DNA of 64,000 bases from Paracoccaceae bacterium (GTDB taxonomy: Bacteria > Pseudomonadota > Alphaproteobacteria > Rhodobacterales > Rhodobacteraceae), in NCBI GenBank assembly GCA_947504705.1, contig CANNIA010000015.1:1-64000 (forward strand), given 5' to 3'. The position numbers and the translations under genes were made by a program. Under the pieces are notes generated by a model. It was not told the origin of the DNA. It searched no databases and saw nothing but the letters and a program-made list of their open reading frames with translations. Every line of letters starts with the position of its first letter. Positions within the stretch are counted from its first letter, which is position 1. Of the stretch, positions 51,714 to 60,116 are shown piece by piece.

Positions 51714-53021
51714 ATGCCGCTTTCCATCCTGACCGGAACCAGGCTCCGCGAACGACGCCTTGCTTTGGGGCTGAAGCAGTCGGTGGTGGCGGGGAAGGCA
51801 GGGATTTCGGCTTCATACCTCAACCTGATCGAACACAATCGCCGTGCGGTCGGGGAAAAGCTTTTGGAGCGTCTGGGCGCAGTGCTGGGGCTGGAGCGCG
51901 CGGCCTTTGTGCCGGGGTCTGATGTGCTGGTCTTCGAGGGCCTACGCTCGGCGGTCGCCCGGGCCGGGGGGGGCGAGGATGGCGCAGAGACCGGGATTGA
52001 AATTGACCGGCTGGGTGACTTTGTCAGCAGGTTTCCGGGCTGGGCTGGGCTGGTGGTGTCGTTGGACCGGCGTGCCGAGGCATTGGAGCGTGCGGTCGAG
52101 GCGCTGAACGACCGGATGACGCATGACCCACATTTGTCGCAATCGCTGCATGAGCTGTTGTCGGCGCTGGCCTCGGTGCGTTCGACGGCGGCCATCTTGG
52201 CCGAAACAGGGGACCTTAGCCCGGAATGGTCGGATCGGTTTCACCGCAACCTGCATCAGGACAGCGAACGATTGGCGATTGGGGCCGAGGCGTTGGTGGC
52301 CTATCTGGATGCGGACAAGGCCAATGCCGAGCAGGGGATTGCCGCCCCGATGGAGGAGCTGGAAGATTGGCTGCGCGCCCATGACTGGGGGGGCGAGGCG
52401 AACGGTTTGACCTCGGCAATCCTGCGGTCTGGGATCCGCGCTCTGGCGTCCTCCGCAGCGCGCACGCTGGCCGAGAGTTACCTGACAGAGGCTGACGCGG
52501 ATGTCGCTTTGGTGCCACACCAACGCTTGCGCACGGAACTTGAGGGCCGGGGGCTTGACCCCTTTGCCTTGGCTGAAAGCTTCGGTTGCGATCCGATGGT
52601 GGCGATGCGCAGACTGGCGACTTTGGCCGATCTTGGGCTGGGGTTGGTGATCTGCGATGCCTCGGGGACCTTCACTTTTCGCAAGCCGACACTTGGCTTC
52701 CCCCTGCCAAGGTTTGGGGCTGCCTGTCCGCTTTGGCCGCTCTATCAGGCACTGGGTCATCCGGGGCAACCGGTTGAGGCGTTGGTGGAAATGGCCGGGC
52801 AAGGCGGCGGCAGGCACCGGGTCTTTGCCTGGGCGGTGACGCGTCTGCCTCAGGGACCCCGTGGGCCTGAGTTGCGGCAGGCGGCGATGCTGATCCTGCC
52901 AGCCGAGTTGCCCCGGGGCGAAGCGGGCCGGGTGACGCAGATCGGGTCAAGTTGCCGTGTCTGCCCTAGGGCCGCGTGCCCCGGACGCCGTGAACCCTCG
53001 ATCCTTTCGCAGGAACGGTAA
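51714..53021 (+). CDS. short-chain fatty acyl transcriptional regulator (ScfR-like, XRE/DUF2083)
   Basis: Regulator of 435 residues. N-terminal XRE helix-turn-helix: LRERRLALGLKQSVVAGKAG and ISASYLNLIEHNRRAVGEK. The C-terminal DUF2083 region ends in a cysteine motif (SSCRVCPRAACPGRREPSIL) that likely binds zinc. Family members control acetate and propionate metabolism genes. GGAGG lies 5 bases before ATG 51714. It is followed by a receiver protein and a symporter-type histidine kinase, strengthening the link to fatty acid sensing. Confidence 0.87.
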   Translation: MPLSILTGTRLRERRLALGLKQSVVAGKAGISASYLNLIEHNRRAVGEKLLERLGAVLGLERAAFVPGSDVLVFEGLRSAVARAGGGEDGAETGIEIDRLGDFVSRFPGWAGLVVSLDRRAEALERAVEALNDRMTHDPHLSQSLHELLSALASVRSTAAILAETGDLSPEWSDRFHRNLHQDSERLAIGAEALVAYLDADKANAEQGIAAPMEELEDWLRAHDWGGEANGLTSAILRSGIRALASSAARTLAESYLTEADADVALVPHQRLRTELEGRGLDPFALAESFGCDPMVAMRRLATLADLGLGLVICDASGTFTFRKPTLGFPLPRFGAACPLWPLYQALGHPGQPVEALVEMAGQGGGRHRVFAWAVTRLPQGPRGPELRQAAMLILPAELPRGEAGRVTQIGSSCRVCPRAACPGRREPSILSQER

Positions 53022-53102
53022 GGGGCGAAACGTATTTTGACAGGGCCAAGGCTTGCGCCGATAGTGAGGCTTGGCGCCGGTACGGGGCAAGCGGGGGAAC
53101 GC

Positions 53103-53468
53103 GTGACGCATCATGTGCTATTGATCGAGGACGAACCGAACATCGCCGAGGCGATTTCCTTCATCCTGTCGCGCGATGGGCTGCGGGTCAGCCATGCGGG
53201 CGAGGGCGAGGAAGCGCTGGCCATGCTGGCGCGCGACCGGCCTGACCTTGTGATCCTTGACCACATGCTGCCCGGCCTTTCTGGCCTTGAAATCCTGACG
53301 CGGCTGCGCGCCAATCCGGCAACACAGGATCTGCCGGTGATGATGCTGACTGCGCGCGGTCGGGACCGGGCCATGGCGGAAGAAGCGGGGGCCAATCGGT
53401 TCATGACCAAGCCCTTCTCGAACGCCGAAATCCTGGCCGAGGTTCGCGCCATGCTTGGCCGCAAATGA
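53103..53468 (+). CDS. single-domain response regulator (CheY-like)
   Basis: Receiver domain of 121 residues with no output domain. Phospho-acceptor Asp53 in LVILDHMLPG, acidic pocket E9/D10 in LLIEDEPN, Thr83 in MMLTARG and Lys103 in FMTKPFS are intact. The start is GTG 53103 (preceded by GGGGGAAC); a TTG at 53037 is in frame but adds unconserved residues. Overlaps the next gene by four bases. Likely phosphorylated by the kinase at 53725; the target of the signal is unknown because no DNA-binding part exists. Confidence 0.92.
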   Translation: MTHHVLLIEDEPNIAEAISFILSRDGLRVSHAGEGEEALAMLARDRPDLVILDHMLPGLSGLEILTRLRANPATQDLPVMMLTARGRDRAMAEEAGANRFMTKPFSNAEILAEVRAMLGRK

Positions 53469-53725
53469 GACGCCCCACCCGCCCCGTCTTTCTGGCCCGC
53501 GCACCCTATCGGCGGCGGCGCTTGCGCGATGCGGCGCGGTTGTTGCCGTTGCTGGGGTTTCTTTTGCTGTTGCTGCCGATCCTTTGGCAGGATGGCCCGG
53601 ACCTGCCGCGCGTGTCGGATGTGGCGCTGTATTTCTTCGGCGTCTGGGCGGTCTTGATCCTGCTGGCAGCCGTTTTCGCCTCTGGCCTGAAGGGTGGCGA
53701 GGGCGAGGAGGAAGAGGAAGACTGA
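53465..53725 (+). CDS. small membrane protein linked to the symporter-type kinase
   Basis: Protein of 86 residues: a very basic N-terminus (RRPTRP, PYRRRRLRD), two helices (about 25-41 and 54-72) and an acidic tail (GGEGEEEEED). The ATG overlaps the receiver stop and its stop overlaps the kinase ATG, so all three are co-translated. This suggests a partner of the kinase, similar in position to small accessory subunits of SLC5 symporters; function is inferred only. Confidence 0.75.
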   Translation: MRRPTRPVFLARAPYRRRRLRDAARLLPLLGFLLLLLPILWQDGPDLPRVSDVALYFFGVWAVLILLAAVFASGLKGGEGEEEEED

Positions 53726-56409
53726 TGCCCTTCAACCTTCTGGTCGCCGCTTGCCTGCTTTATGTGATCGCGCTTTTCGCGGTCGCCTTCTTTGTCGAGG
53801 CGCGGGCGCGGGTCGGCAGGCTGGGCTGGCTGCGCTCCCCCCTAGTCTATACCCTGTCCTTGTCGATCTATTGCACCGCCTGGACCTTTTACGGCGCGGT
53901 TGGCTATGCGGCGCGGTCGGGGCTTGAATTCCTGACGATCTACTTCGGCCCGACGCTGGTTTTCGTCGGCTGGTGGTGGCTGTTGCGCAAGCTGGTCAGG
54001 ATCGGGCGGCAATACCGGGTGACCTCGATTGCCGACCTCATCTCCTCGCGGTTTGGCAAGTCGAACACGCTTGGGGTCATCGTCACCATCATCGCGGTGG
54101 TGGCGGCAACGCCCTATATCGCCTTGCAGCTGCAATCGGTTGTGCTGGCCTTCGGCGTCTTTGCCAGTGCCACGCCCGAGGGGCAATTGGCCCCCGATGC
54201 CAGCCAGACCGCGTTTTGGGTGGCGGTGGGGTTGGCGTTGTTTACGGTGCTTTTCGGCACCCGGAATCTGGACGTGAAGGAACAGCACCACGGGATTGTC
54301 ACGGCCATTGCGGTTGAGGCAGTGGTCAAGTTGGTGGCGCTGGTCGCGGTGGGGTGCTTTGTGGTCTGGGGCATTGCCGGCGGACCAGCAGACATCATCG
54401 CCCGGATTGACGCGGCCAATCTTCCGGCCTGGCAGGTGCAGCCGGGGCGGTGGGCGGGGCTGATCTTCCTGTCAGCGGCGGCCGTGATCACCTTGCCGCG
54501 GATGTTTCAGGTCATGGTGGTCGAGACCAATGACGAAGGGCACCTCGCCCGCGCCAGTTGGGCCTTTCCTTTGTACCTTCTGGGGATGAGCCTTTTCATC
54601 CTGCCGATTGCGGTTGTGGGGCTTGACCACCTGCCAGCGGGGTCAAACCCCGACATGTTCGTCCTGACCCTGCCTTTGGCCGAGGGACAGGGCGCCTTGG
54701 CGATGCTGGCCTTTCTGGGCGGGTTTTCATCCGCCACCTCGATGGTGATCGTGGAATCGATTGCGCTTGCCACGATGATTTCCAACCACATAGTGATCCC
54801 GCTTTGGCTGCGGCTGAACCGGGCCGAGGCCGAGCGTGAGGATCTGCGGGCAATAGTGCTGAACGCCAGAAGGTTGGCGATCGCGGCGGTTATTTCGCTT
54901 GGCTATGGGTATTACAAGGTTTCCGGCGGATCGGCGGCGCTGGCGGCCATCGGATTGATTGCCTTTCTTGGCGTGGCGCAGGTTTTGCCCGCCCTGATCG
55001 GGGGCCTCTTCTGGCGCGGGGCGACGCGAACGGGGGCTATCCTCGGGCTGCTGACCGGTTTTGTGCTGTGGGCCTATTGTTCGTTCCTGCCTTCTTTCGG
55101 ACCAGGTGCCGTGCTGCCCGAAGCGATCTTCCACGACGGGCTGTTCGGCCTTGCTTGGCTGAGACCGCAGGCTTTGTTCGGCACGGGTGGGATGGACCCC
55201 TTGATCCACGCGCTCTTTTGGTCACTGACCCTGAACGCAACCGCTTTCTGCATCGGCTCGCTTCTCACCTTCCCCGGCCCGGTCGAGCGGTTGCAGGGTG
55301 CGGCCTTCGTGCATGTGTTCGGCGGCGGCATCGGGCCGCAACGCTGGGCCATGGGTCAGGCCGAACCCGAGGCGCTTTTGTCCATGGCGCAACGCATCTT
55401 GGGCGAAGAGACAGCACAGGCCCTGTTTGAGACAGCCGCGCGCGGGCAGGGGAAAGAGGGGCTGCTTCCCGAACCGACCCCTGCGTTTCTTGAGGCGCTT
55501 GAGGCCCGGTTTTCCGGCGCTGTGGGCGCGGCAACGGCCCATGCCATGATCAGCCAACTTGTGGGGCGGGCAGCGATTTCGGTTGAAAACCTGATGGCAG
55601 TGGCCAGTGAATCCGCGCAGATCATGGAATATTCCGCCCGGTTGCAAACCCGTGAGACGGAATTGACCCGCACGGCAGGGGCCTTGCGTGAGGCGAATGA
55701 AAAGCTGCAGCAGCTGTCGTTGCAGAAGGATGCGTTCCTGAGCCAGATCAGCCATGAATTGCGCACGCCAATGACCTCGATCCGGGCCTTTTCCGAGATC
55801 CTGACCGAAGGCACGCTGCCAGCGGATCAGGTCGCCCGCTATGGCCGCATCATCCATGACGAGGCCAAGCGGCTGACGCGGCTGCTGGACGATCTTCTTG
55901 ACCTTTCGGTTCTGGAAAACGGGACGGTGCAGCTGAACCTTGAATTGACCAGCCTGCACCAGATGTTGGAAACCGCATTGACTGCGGCGCGCCAGACCCG
56001 GCCGGAACGGAGCTTTGCAATGAGCCGCGATCTTGACGATGAAGCGGTGTTTCTGAAAACCGATGCTGACCGGTTGACGCAGGTTTTCATCAACCTGATT
56101 TCGAATGCGCGGAAGTACTGTGATGCTGACGCCCCCGAGTTGCGGATTGCCGTGCGCCAGCGGGGCGGCAAGGTGACGGTGGATTTCATCGACAACGGCA
56201 AGGGAATCCCGAAAGAGGCGCAATCGCTGATCTTCGAGAAATTCGCGCGCCTGTCGGATGCGAACCGCGCCGGGGGGGCGGGGCTTGGCCTGGCTATCTG
56301 CCGCGAGGTGATGGCGAACCTTGGCGGGGCGGTGACCTATCTGCCGGGGCAACGTGGCGCGGCCTTCCGGGTCACGGTGCCGCTGCGGCTGGATCAGGTG
56401 GCTGCTTAA
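53725..56409 (+). CDS. SLC5/STAC-type sensor histidine kinase (CrbS-like)
   Basis: Large inner-membrane sensor of 894 residues. Residues about 1-520 form a sodium/solute symporter domain with twelve or more helices (SIYCTAWTFYGAVGYAARSG, TSIADLISSRFGKS, ATPYIALQLQSVVLAFGVFA, GGFSSATSMVIVESIALATM). A linker, then HisKA with His677 in FLSQISHELRTPMTSIRAF and HATPase with NLISNARKYC, DNGKGIPKE and GGAGLGLAICRE. CrbS-type kinases sense acetate or similar acids through the transporter part. Start ATG 53725; longer in-frame codons upstream belong to the preceding genes. Confidence 0.93.
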   Translation: MPFNLLVAACLLYVIALFAVAFFVEARARVGRLGWLRSPLVYTLSLSIYCTAWTFYGAVGYAARSGLEFLTIYFGPTLVFVGWWWLLRKLVRIGRQYRVTSIADLISSRFGKSNTLGVIVTIIAVVAATPYIALQLQSVVLAFGVFASATPEGQLAPDASQTAFWVAVGLALFTVLFGTRNLDVKEQHHGIVTAIAVEAVVKLVALVAVGCFVVWGIAGGPADIIARIDAANLPAWQVQPGRWAGLIFLSAAAVITLPRMFQVMVVETNDEGHLARASWAFPLYLLGMSLFILPIAVVGLDHLPAGSNPDMFVLTLPLAEGQGALAMLAFLGGFSSATSMVIVESIALATMISNHIVIPLWLRLNRAEAEREDLRAIVLNARRLAIAAVISLGYGYYKVSGGSAALAAIGLIAFLGVAQVLPALIGGLFWRGATRTGAILGLLTGFVLWAYCSFLPSFGPGAVLPEAIFHDGLFGLAWLRPQALFGTGGMDPLIHALFWSLTLNATAFCIGSLLTFPGPVERLQGAAFVHVFGGGIGPQRWAMGQAEPEALLSMAQRILGEETAQALFETAARGQGKEGLLPEPTPAFLEALEARFSGAVGAATAHAMISQLVGRAAISVENLMAVASESAQIMEYSARLQTRETELTRTAGALREANEKLQQLSLQKDAFLSQISHELRTPMTSIRAFSEILTEGTLPADQVARYGRIIHDEAKRLTRLLDDLLDLSVLENGTVQLNLELTSLHQMLETALTAARQTRPERSFAMSRDLDDEAVFLKTDADRLTQVFINLISNARKYCDADAPELRIAVRQRGGKVTVDFIDNGKGIPKEAQSLIFEKFARLSDANRAGGAGLGLAICREVMANLGGAVTYLPGQRGAAFRVTVPLRLDQVAA

Positions 56410-56466
56410 CCGCTTGCTAGTAAACCGGGTGCTAGGCATTGCGAACCAGCGTCGCGGGGGCAGGGC

Positions 56467-57429
56467 ATGGCGGATGTGATTCGTCGCAAGATTGACAGGT
56501 CCAAGCAACCCTTGGCCGAAGGCTCTCCCGGGGCAGACCGGGGGTGGCGGCTGTCGCTGGCACGGGCTGCGCGCGATCTGATGGGGTTGGACGTGGAATT
56601 CCGCAGTCTGGCGGTCAGCAGCGCCAGCCTGGCCGAAGTTCTGGATCTTGCCCCCGACCGCGCGTTGGTCGCGCTCCTTGATGGGCCGGGGGGCGGGCTT
56701 GGGGTTTTGCTGATGGCGCAGACCATAACCTCGGCTGTGATCGAAATGCAGACGATGGGCCGACTTGCCCCCCAGCCGGCAGCAACGCGCAAGACCACGC
56801 GCATCGATGCCGCCATGGTTGCCGGGCTGATCGACCGCGCACTTGCCGGGCTAGAGGAAAACCTTGCCGAAGAGGCCGATCTGATCTGGGCGGGGGGATT
56901 CCGTTATGCCTCGCATCTTGAGGACGCGCGGCCGCTTGCGCTGTTGCTGGAGGATGAACCCTACCGGCTGCTGACGGCCGACCTGTCCTGCGGGCGTGGC
57001 GCGCGTGAGGGGAAGGTGATCCTGATCCTGCCTGCCTTTGGTCGGGGTAGGGCACCTTTTGCCGATCAAGCCTTGGATAGCGCGCCGCCACAGTTCACGG
57101 CAGCTTTCGCCGATCAGGTCCTGCAGTCCGGAGCTTGCCTTGATGGCGTGATTGGCCGATTGCGCTTGCCGCTTGGCCGGATTCTGGCCTTGCAGCAGGG
57201 CGAGGTTCTGGCGCTGCAGGTCGCAGCACTTGATGCGATTTCGCTTGAAACGCTGGAGGGTCGCAGCGTCGCCCGTGCCCGGCTTGGTCAGAACCGGGGC
57301 ATGCGTGCGTTAAAGCTTTGCGATGTCGACTGCGGCCAAAGTTCTGGCGCGTCGCAAATCCTTCAAACCAGCGGTCATTCGACCGAAACGGACACTGACC
57401 CCGGCGCCCTGTTGCGGGCAGCCGTTTAG
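56467..57429 (+). CDS. divergent FliM/FliN-type C-ring protein
   Basis: Protein of 320 residues. The C-terminal 80 residues (GVIGRLRLPLGRILALQQGE, VLALQVAALDAISLETLEG, RSVARARLGQNRGMRALKL) match the SpoA/FliN surface domain of the flagellar switch. The middle (LIDRALAGLEENLAEEADLI) resembles the FliM central domain, but the FliM N-terminal CheY-binding motif is absent. No flagellar genes are nearby. It may be a motor variant in organisms with a separate flagellar cluster. Start ATG 56467. Confidence 0.8.
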   Translation: MADVIRRKIDRSKQPLAEGSPGADRGWRLSLARAARDLMGLDVEFRSLAVSSASLAEVLDLAPDRALVALLDGPGGGLGVLLMAQTITSAVIEMQTMGRLAPQPAATRKTTRIDAAMVAGLIDRALAGLEENLAEEADLIWAGGFRYASHLEDARPLALLLEDEPYRLLTADLSCGRGAREGKVILILPAFGRGRAPFADQALDSAPPQFTAAFADQVLQSGACLDGVIGRLRLPLGRILALQQGEVLALQVAALDAISLETLEGRSVARARLGQNRGMRALKLCDVDCGQSSGASQILQTSGHSTETDTDPGALLRAAV

Positions 57430-57435
57430 GCCAGG

Positions 57436-57861
57436 TTACCCCTTGATCAAGGCCTCGATCTTGGGACGCAGATGTTCAAGCTGATAGCCAAAACGGGCAG
57501 GAATGCCGATCAACTCGTCAACCGGGCGGTTCCCGGCTTCGGCCAGCGCCCAGATGATCGAACAGCGGTTGCCGCTTTGGCAATAGGCAAAGACCGGGCC
57601 CTTAGCGCTGTCCATTGCGGTGCGCTGTGCGGCCACGTTCTCCATCGTCCAGGCCCCGCCGATCACCATGTTGGTGACGAAGGTCAGGCCTAAAGCTTCA
57701 GCGGCGGCGCGCATGGCCTTGTCCTGCAGGTCCACCGGAATTTCGGCATCGGGGCGGTTGTTGATCACGGACGTGTAACCGGCGGCCCTTATCGCGGGCA
57801 AATCAAACGGAGAGATTTGCGGGGAGACGGCATAGTCCGGGGTCAAACTGCGGATATCCAT
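57436..57861 (-). CDS. TIGR01244 family phosphatase/sulfurtransferase-like protein
   Basis: Protein of 141 residues with a dual-specificity phosphatase-like fold. The P-loop CQSGNRCSIIWALAEAG (C-x5-R) is intact. The N-terminus DIRSLTPDYAVSPQISPFDL and VINNRPDAEIPVDLQDKAM are typical of TIGR01244 proteins, also found fused to Blh beta-lactamase-like sulfide detoxifiers. Start ATG 57861. Cytosolic; substrate unknown. Confidence 0.87.
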   Translation of the reverse strand: MDIRSLTPDYAVSPQISPFDLPAIRAAGYTSVINNRPDAEIPVDLQDKAMRAAAEALGLTFVTNMVIGGAWTMENVAAQRTAMDSAKGPVFAYCQSGNRCSIIWALAEAGNRPVDELIGIPARFGYQLEHLRPKIEALIKG

Positions 57862-58016
57862 GGCCCACCCTTGCGCTGTACGGGCCCCTTGGCCCGGATC
57901 GCTGCGGACCATAGCGGCAAGCTTTGCCAAGCGGAAGGCCTTAAGCCCAAGGGATTGACCTGCATCAAGGATCGGACGGCCAATCCAAGCTACCTTTTCC
58001 TTAACAGGAGGCTGGC

Positions 58017-58337
58017 ATGAAGACACCCTTGACGCAGCGCAAGACAATGCTTGAAGCGCGGCTTGCCGAGCTTGGCGAGCGGTTGGAGACAATTGACCAC
58101 GAGCTTGATTCGCACCACGATCCCGACTGGGAGGAACTGGCCGTCCAGCGCGAGGGCGATGAGGTTCTGGAAGCGACCGGTCGCGCCGGCCAAGCGGAAA
58201 TTCCGCTGATCCGGGCAGCCCTTCAACGGATCGCCATTGGGTCCTATGGGACTTGCGCGAGGTGCGGTGCCGACATCGCCGAGGCCCGGCTTGATGCGCT
58301 GCCTTGGACGCCGGTTTGCCAGGACTGCGCAGCATGA
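58017..58337 (+). CDS. TraR/DksA family zinc-finger protein
   Basis: Protein of 106 residues with a coiled-coil N-terminus and a C-terminal four-cysteine zinc finger: GTCARCGADIAEARLDALPW and PVCQDC. It is shorter than classic DksA (about 150 residues) and lacks the tip region, so effects on RNA polymerase cannot be assumed. AGGAGG lies 7 bases before ATG 58017. The stop overlaps the next small gene. Confidence 0.88.
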   Translation: MKTPLTQRKTMLEARLAELGERLETIDHELDSHHDPDWEELAVQREGDEVLEATGRAGQAEIPLIRAALQRIAIGSYGTCARCGADIAEARLDALPWTPVCQDCAA

Positions 58338-58528
58338 CCGCGATAGGACGCAATCCCAAGGGCCACGAGGAGATCCCTATCCTTGACGCAAGTCTGGCAC
58401 TTCAGGAAGAGGGGCTACGGCTGCTTTTGGCTGAAATCCGGGCGCTACAGGCGATGATCCCGGCTGGTGATCGCGAATTGCCAACGGATGCCGAAACCGA
58501 ATCCGGCTTTGACAATATGCCTGTCTAG
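58334..58528 (+). CDS. small protein, unknown function
   Basis: Protein of 64 residues starting with an ATG that overlaps the DksA-like stop (ATGA). It is a charged, mostly helical peptide (ILDASLALQEEGLRLLLAEI) with an acidic end (ESGFDNMPV). No family recognised; coupling suggests joint production with the zinc-finger protein. Confidence 0.6.
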   Translation: MTAIGRNPKGHEEIPILDASLALQEEGLRLLLAEIRALQAMIPAGDRELPTDAETESGFDNMPV

Positions 58529-58533
58529 GGACT

Positions 58534-58749
58534 TTAGCTCAGCAACACCCCAAGAACGACAAACATGAGCCCAAGCGTCGAGACGCCGATTGCCGCAAGG
58601 TTGATTGTGACCACCCGGCGCAGTTCGGCCTGCAGGGCGGGGTCGTCAAGACCCGCCCGCTTGGCGCGCAAGACCCGCGCGACGCAATAGCCAAGGCCAA
58701 GCACACCCATCAGGGTCAGGGCCGCGCCAATCCAGATCAGTGCCTGCAT
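58534..58749 (-). CDS. small two-helix membrane protein, unknown function
   Basis: Protein of 71 residues with helices about 5-24 and 47-69 and a charged cytoplasmic loop between. Convergent with the small gene at 58334-58528 with five bases between. Similar short membrane proteins are common in Rhodobacteraceae but have no known function. Confidence 0.6.
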   Translation of the reverse strand: MQALIWIGAALTLMGVLGLGYCVARVLRAKRAGLDDPALQAELRRVVTINLAAIGVSTLGLMFVVLGVLLS

Positions 58750-58890
58750 CTTCGCCTCGGGGTGAATGTCCGCAGTGTCACCTAGCCGCTTATGTCAGAT
58801 CGGGCAAGGGATTGCCGATCCCGCTTGAACCTGCCCACACCGGCAGGCTAGGAACCAACGATGCGCCCAGTTAATGCGAAGAGGTAGATG

Positions 58891-59145
58891 ATGGCCGACG
58901 CGAGTGATCCCTATGCCGTGACCGCCGACGAGTTGCGCCAGTTCATCGAACGCTTTGAACAGCTCGACTCGGAAAAAAAGGATGTGGCCGACCAGCAAAA
59001 AGAGTTGATGGCCGAAGCCAAGGGCCGGGGGTATGACACCAAAGTCATGCGCAAGGTCATCGCGCTGCGCAAGCGCAAGCCCGACGATATTGCCGAGGAA
59101 GAAGCCATTCTTGAGCTTTACAAGTCAGCGCTGGGGATGAGCTGA
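58891..59145 (+). CDS. gapR: GapR-like DUF2312 DNA-binding protein
   Basis: Nucleoid-associated protein of 84 residues. The DUF2312 signature is clear: ADELRQFIERFEQLDSEKKD, DQQKELMAEAKGRGYDTKVM, RKVIALRKRKPDDIAEEEAI and LELYKSALGM. In Caulobacter GapR forms a tetrameric clamp on overtwisted DNA and supports replication. Start ATG 58891; the codon just before (58888) is also ATG. The symbol rests on family resemblance. Single gene with no operon partner. Confidence 0.9.
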   Translation: MADASDPYAVTADELRQFIERFEQLDSEKKDVADQQKELMAEAKGRGYDTKVMRKVIALRKRKPDDIAEEEAILELYKSALGMS

Positions 59146-59149
59146 GGCT

Positions 59150-60022
59150 TTAGGCCTCGATCAACGTGACACCCGGCATGTTGCGGATGACCTCGACATC
59201 CTCAAGATAGCGATAGGTCATTTCGGCGACGACCTCGTGGGTCCAGCCGGGAATGTCGATTTCCATTTCGACCTTTTCGGGCCGGGCAAAGCGTTCAAGA
59301 AATGCCGTGACCACGCGCCGACGTTGTTCCACCGACTCTGGCGGATGTTCGGTGCAATAGGTTTGCATCCGGGCAAAACCGATCTCGGACATGATCATTG
59401 CAACCACTTCGTCCGTATCGACCAACTCGGTGCCCGGGGCATGACCCGAAACGGCCTGCAACACTTCGGGCCAGATCAGAGGTGTTTCCTCGTCACACCA
59501 GACGGTCATCGGCACGCCTTCATTGCGCGAGATGATCTCTTGAATGGCTGTCGACCAGCGCAGGGACATCGGGTCGACGCCGTTCAGCACATCGGCATGA
59601 CCCTTTTCCTGGACCTTGGATTGCAGAGCCGGAACGAAGGTAGCCGGGTTACGGATAGCCATGCAGAATTCGGTGCCGATATCGGGAAATATCCGCGTGA
59701 AAGCCCTGATCCTTTCGCCAGCCGCCGCGTAAAGCGAGCCGCGGATGACCCAGGCGGGAAAACTTAGAAAGCTGTCCCAGGACAGGACCAGCCGTTCGGC
59801 TTCGGATTCCTCCATGATCTGGTCAAGGATCAGGGCCTGATTTTCAACGCTGGCAGTGCTGCCGCGCAATTGCACAGCGGCGTCGCGCATCAGCTTGCGA
59901 TACCGGGTGGGCGAGGGGACGATGATCCCTTGGTCGGCCAGAACGGCCCGGTTCTTCAAAAGGCAACGGACCAGCCGATCCTCATCGGTGCAATGCGCAC
60001 CCAGGTGATAAACGATATGCAT
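59150..60022 (-). CDS. sulfotransferase-like protein, function unknown
   Basis: Protein of 290 residues. The opening MHIVYHLGAHCTDEDRLVRC, then LLKNRAVLADQGIIVPSP, resembles the phosphosulfate-binding start of bacterial sulfotransferase-like proteins, in which HKTGT is here replaced by AHCTDED. AIRNPATFVPAL resembles the second nucleotide-binding segment. Key residues differ, so catalysis is doubtful. Divergent from the permease gene at 60117. ATG 60022. Confidence 0.6.
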   Translation of the reverse strand: MHIVYHLGAHCTDEDRLVRCLLKNRAVLADQGIIVPSPTRYRKLMRDAAVQLRGSTASVENQALILDQIMEESEAERLVLSWDSFLSFPAWVIRGSLYAAAGERIRAFTRIFPDIGTEFCMAIRNPATFVPALQSKVQEKGHADVLNGVDPMSLRWSTAIQEIISRNEGVPMTVWCDEETPLIWPEVLQAVSGHAPGTELVDTDEVVAMIMSEIGFARMQTYCTEHPPESVEQRRRVVTAFLERFARPEKVEMEIDIPGWTHEVVAEMTYRYLEDVEVIRNMPGVTLIEA

Positions 60023-60116
60023 AGGGTTCTGCTTCGCCCCTCCCCGAGGCGCGGATTCGGCTTGGACTATACGGGCTTTTCTGGACAGATAAACCGCTTT
60101 CCGCTAAGCGGTCCCG

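Noticed and set aside
57440-57455. TTGATCAAGG near the end of the TIGR01244 gene as a fourth ATTTGATCAAA site
   Set aside because: It lies inside coding sequence and lacks the full palindrome; explained by Leu-Ile-Lys-Gly codons.
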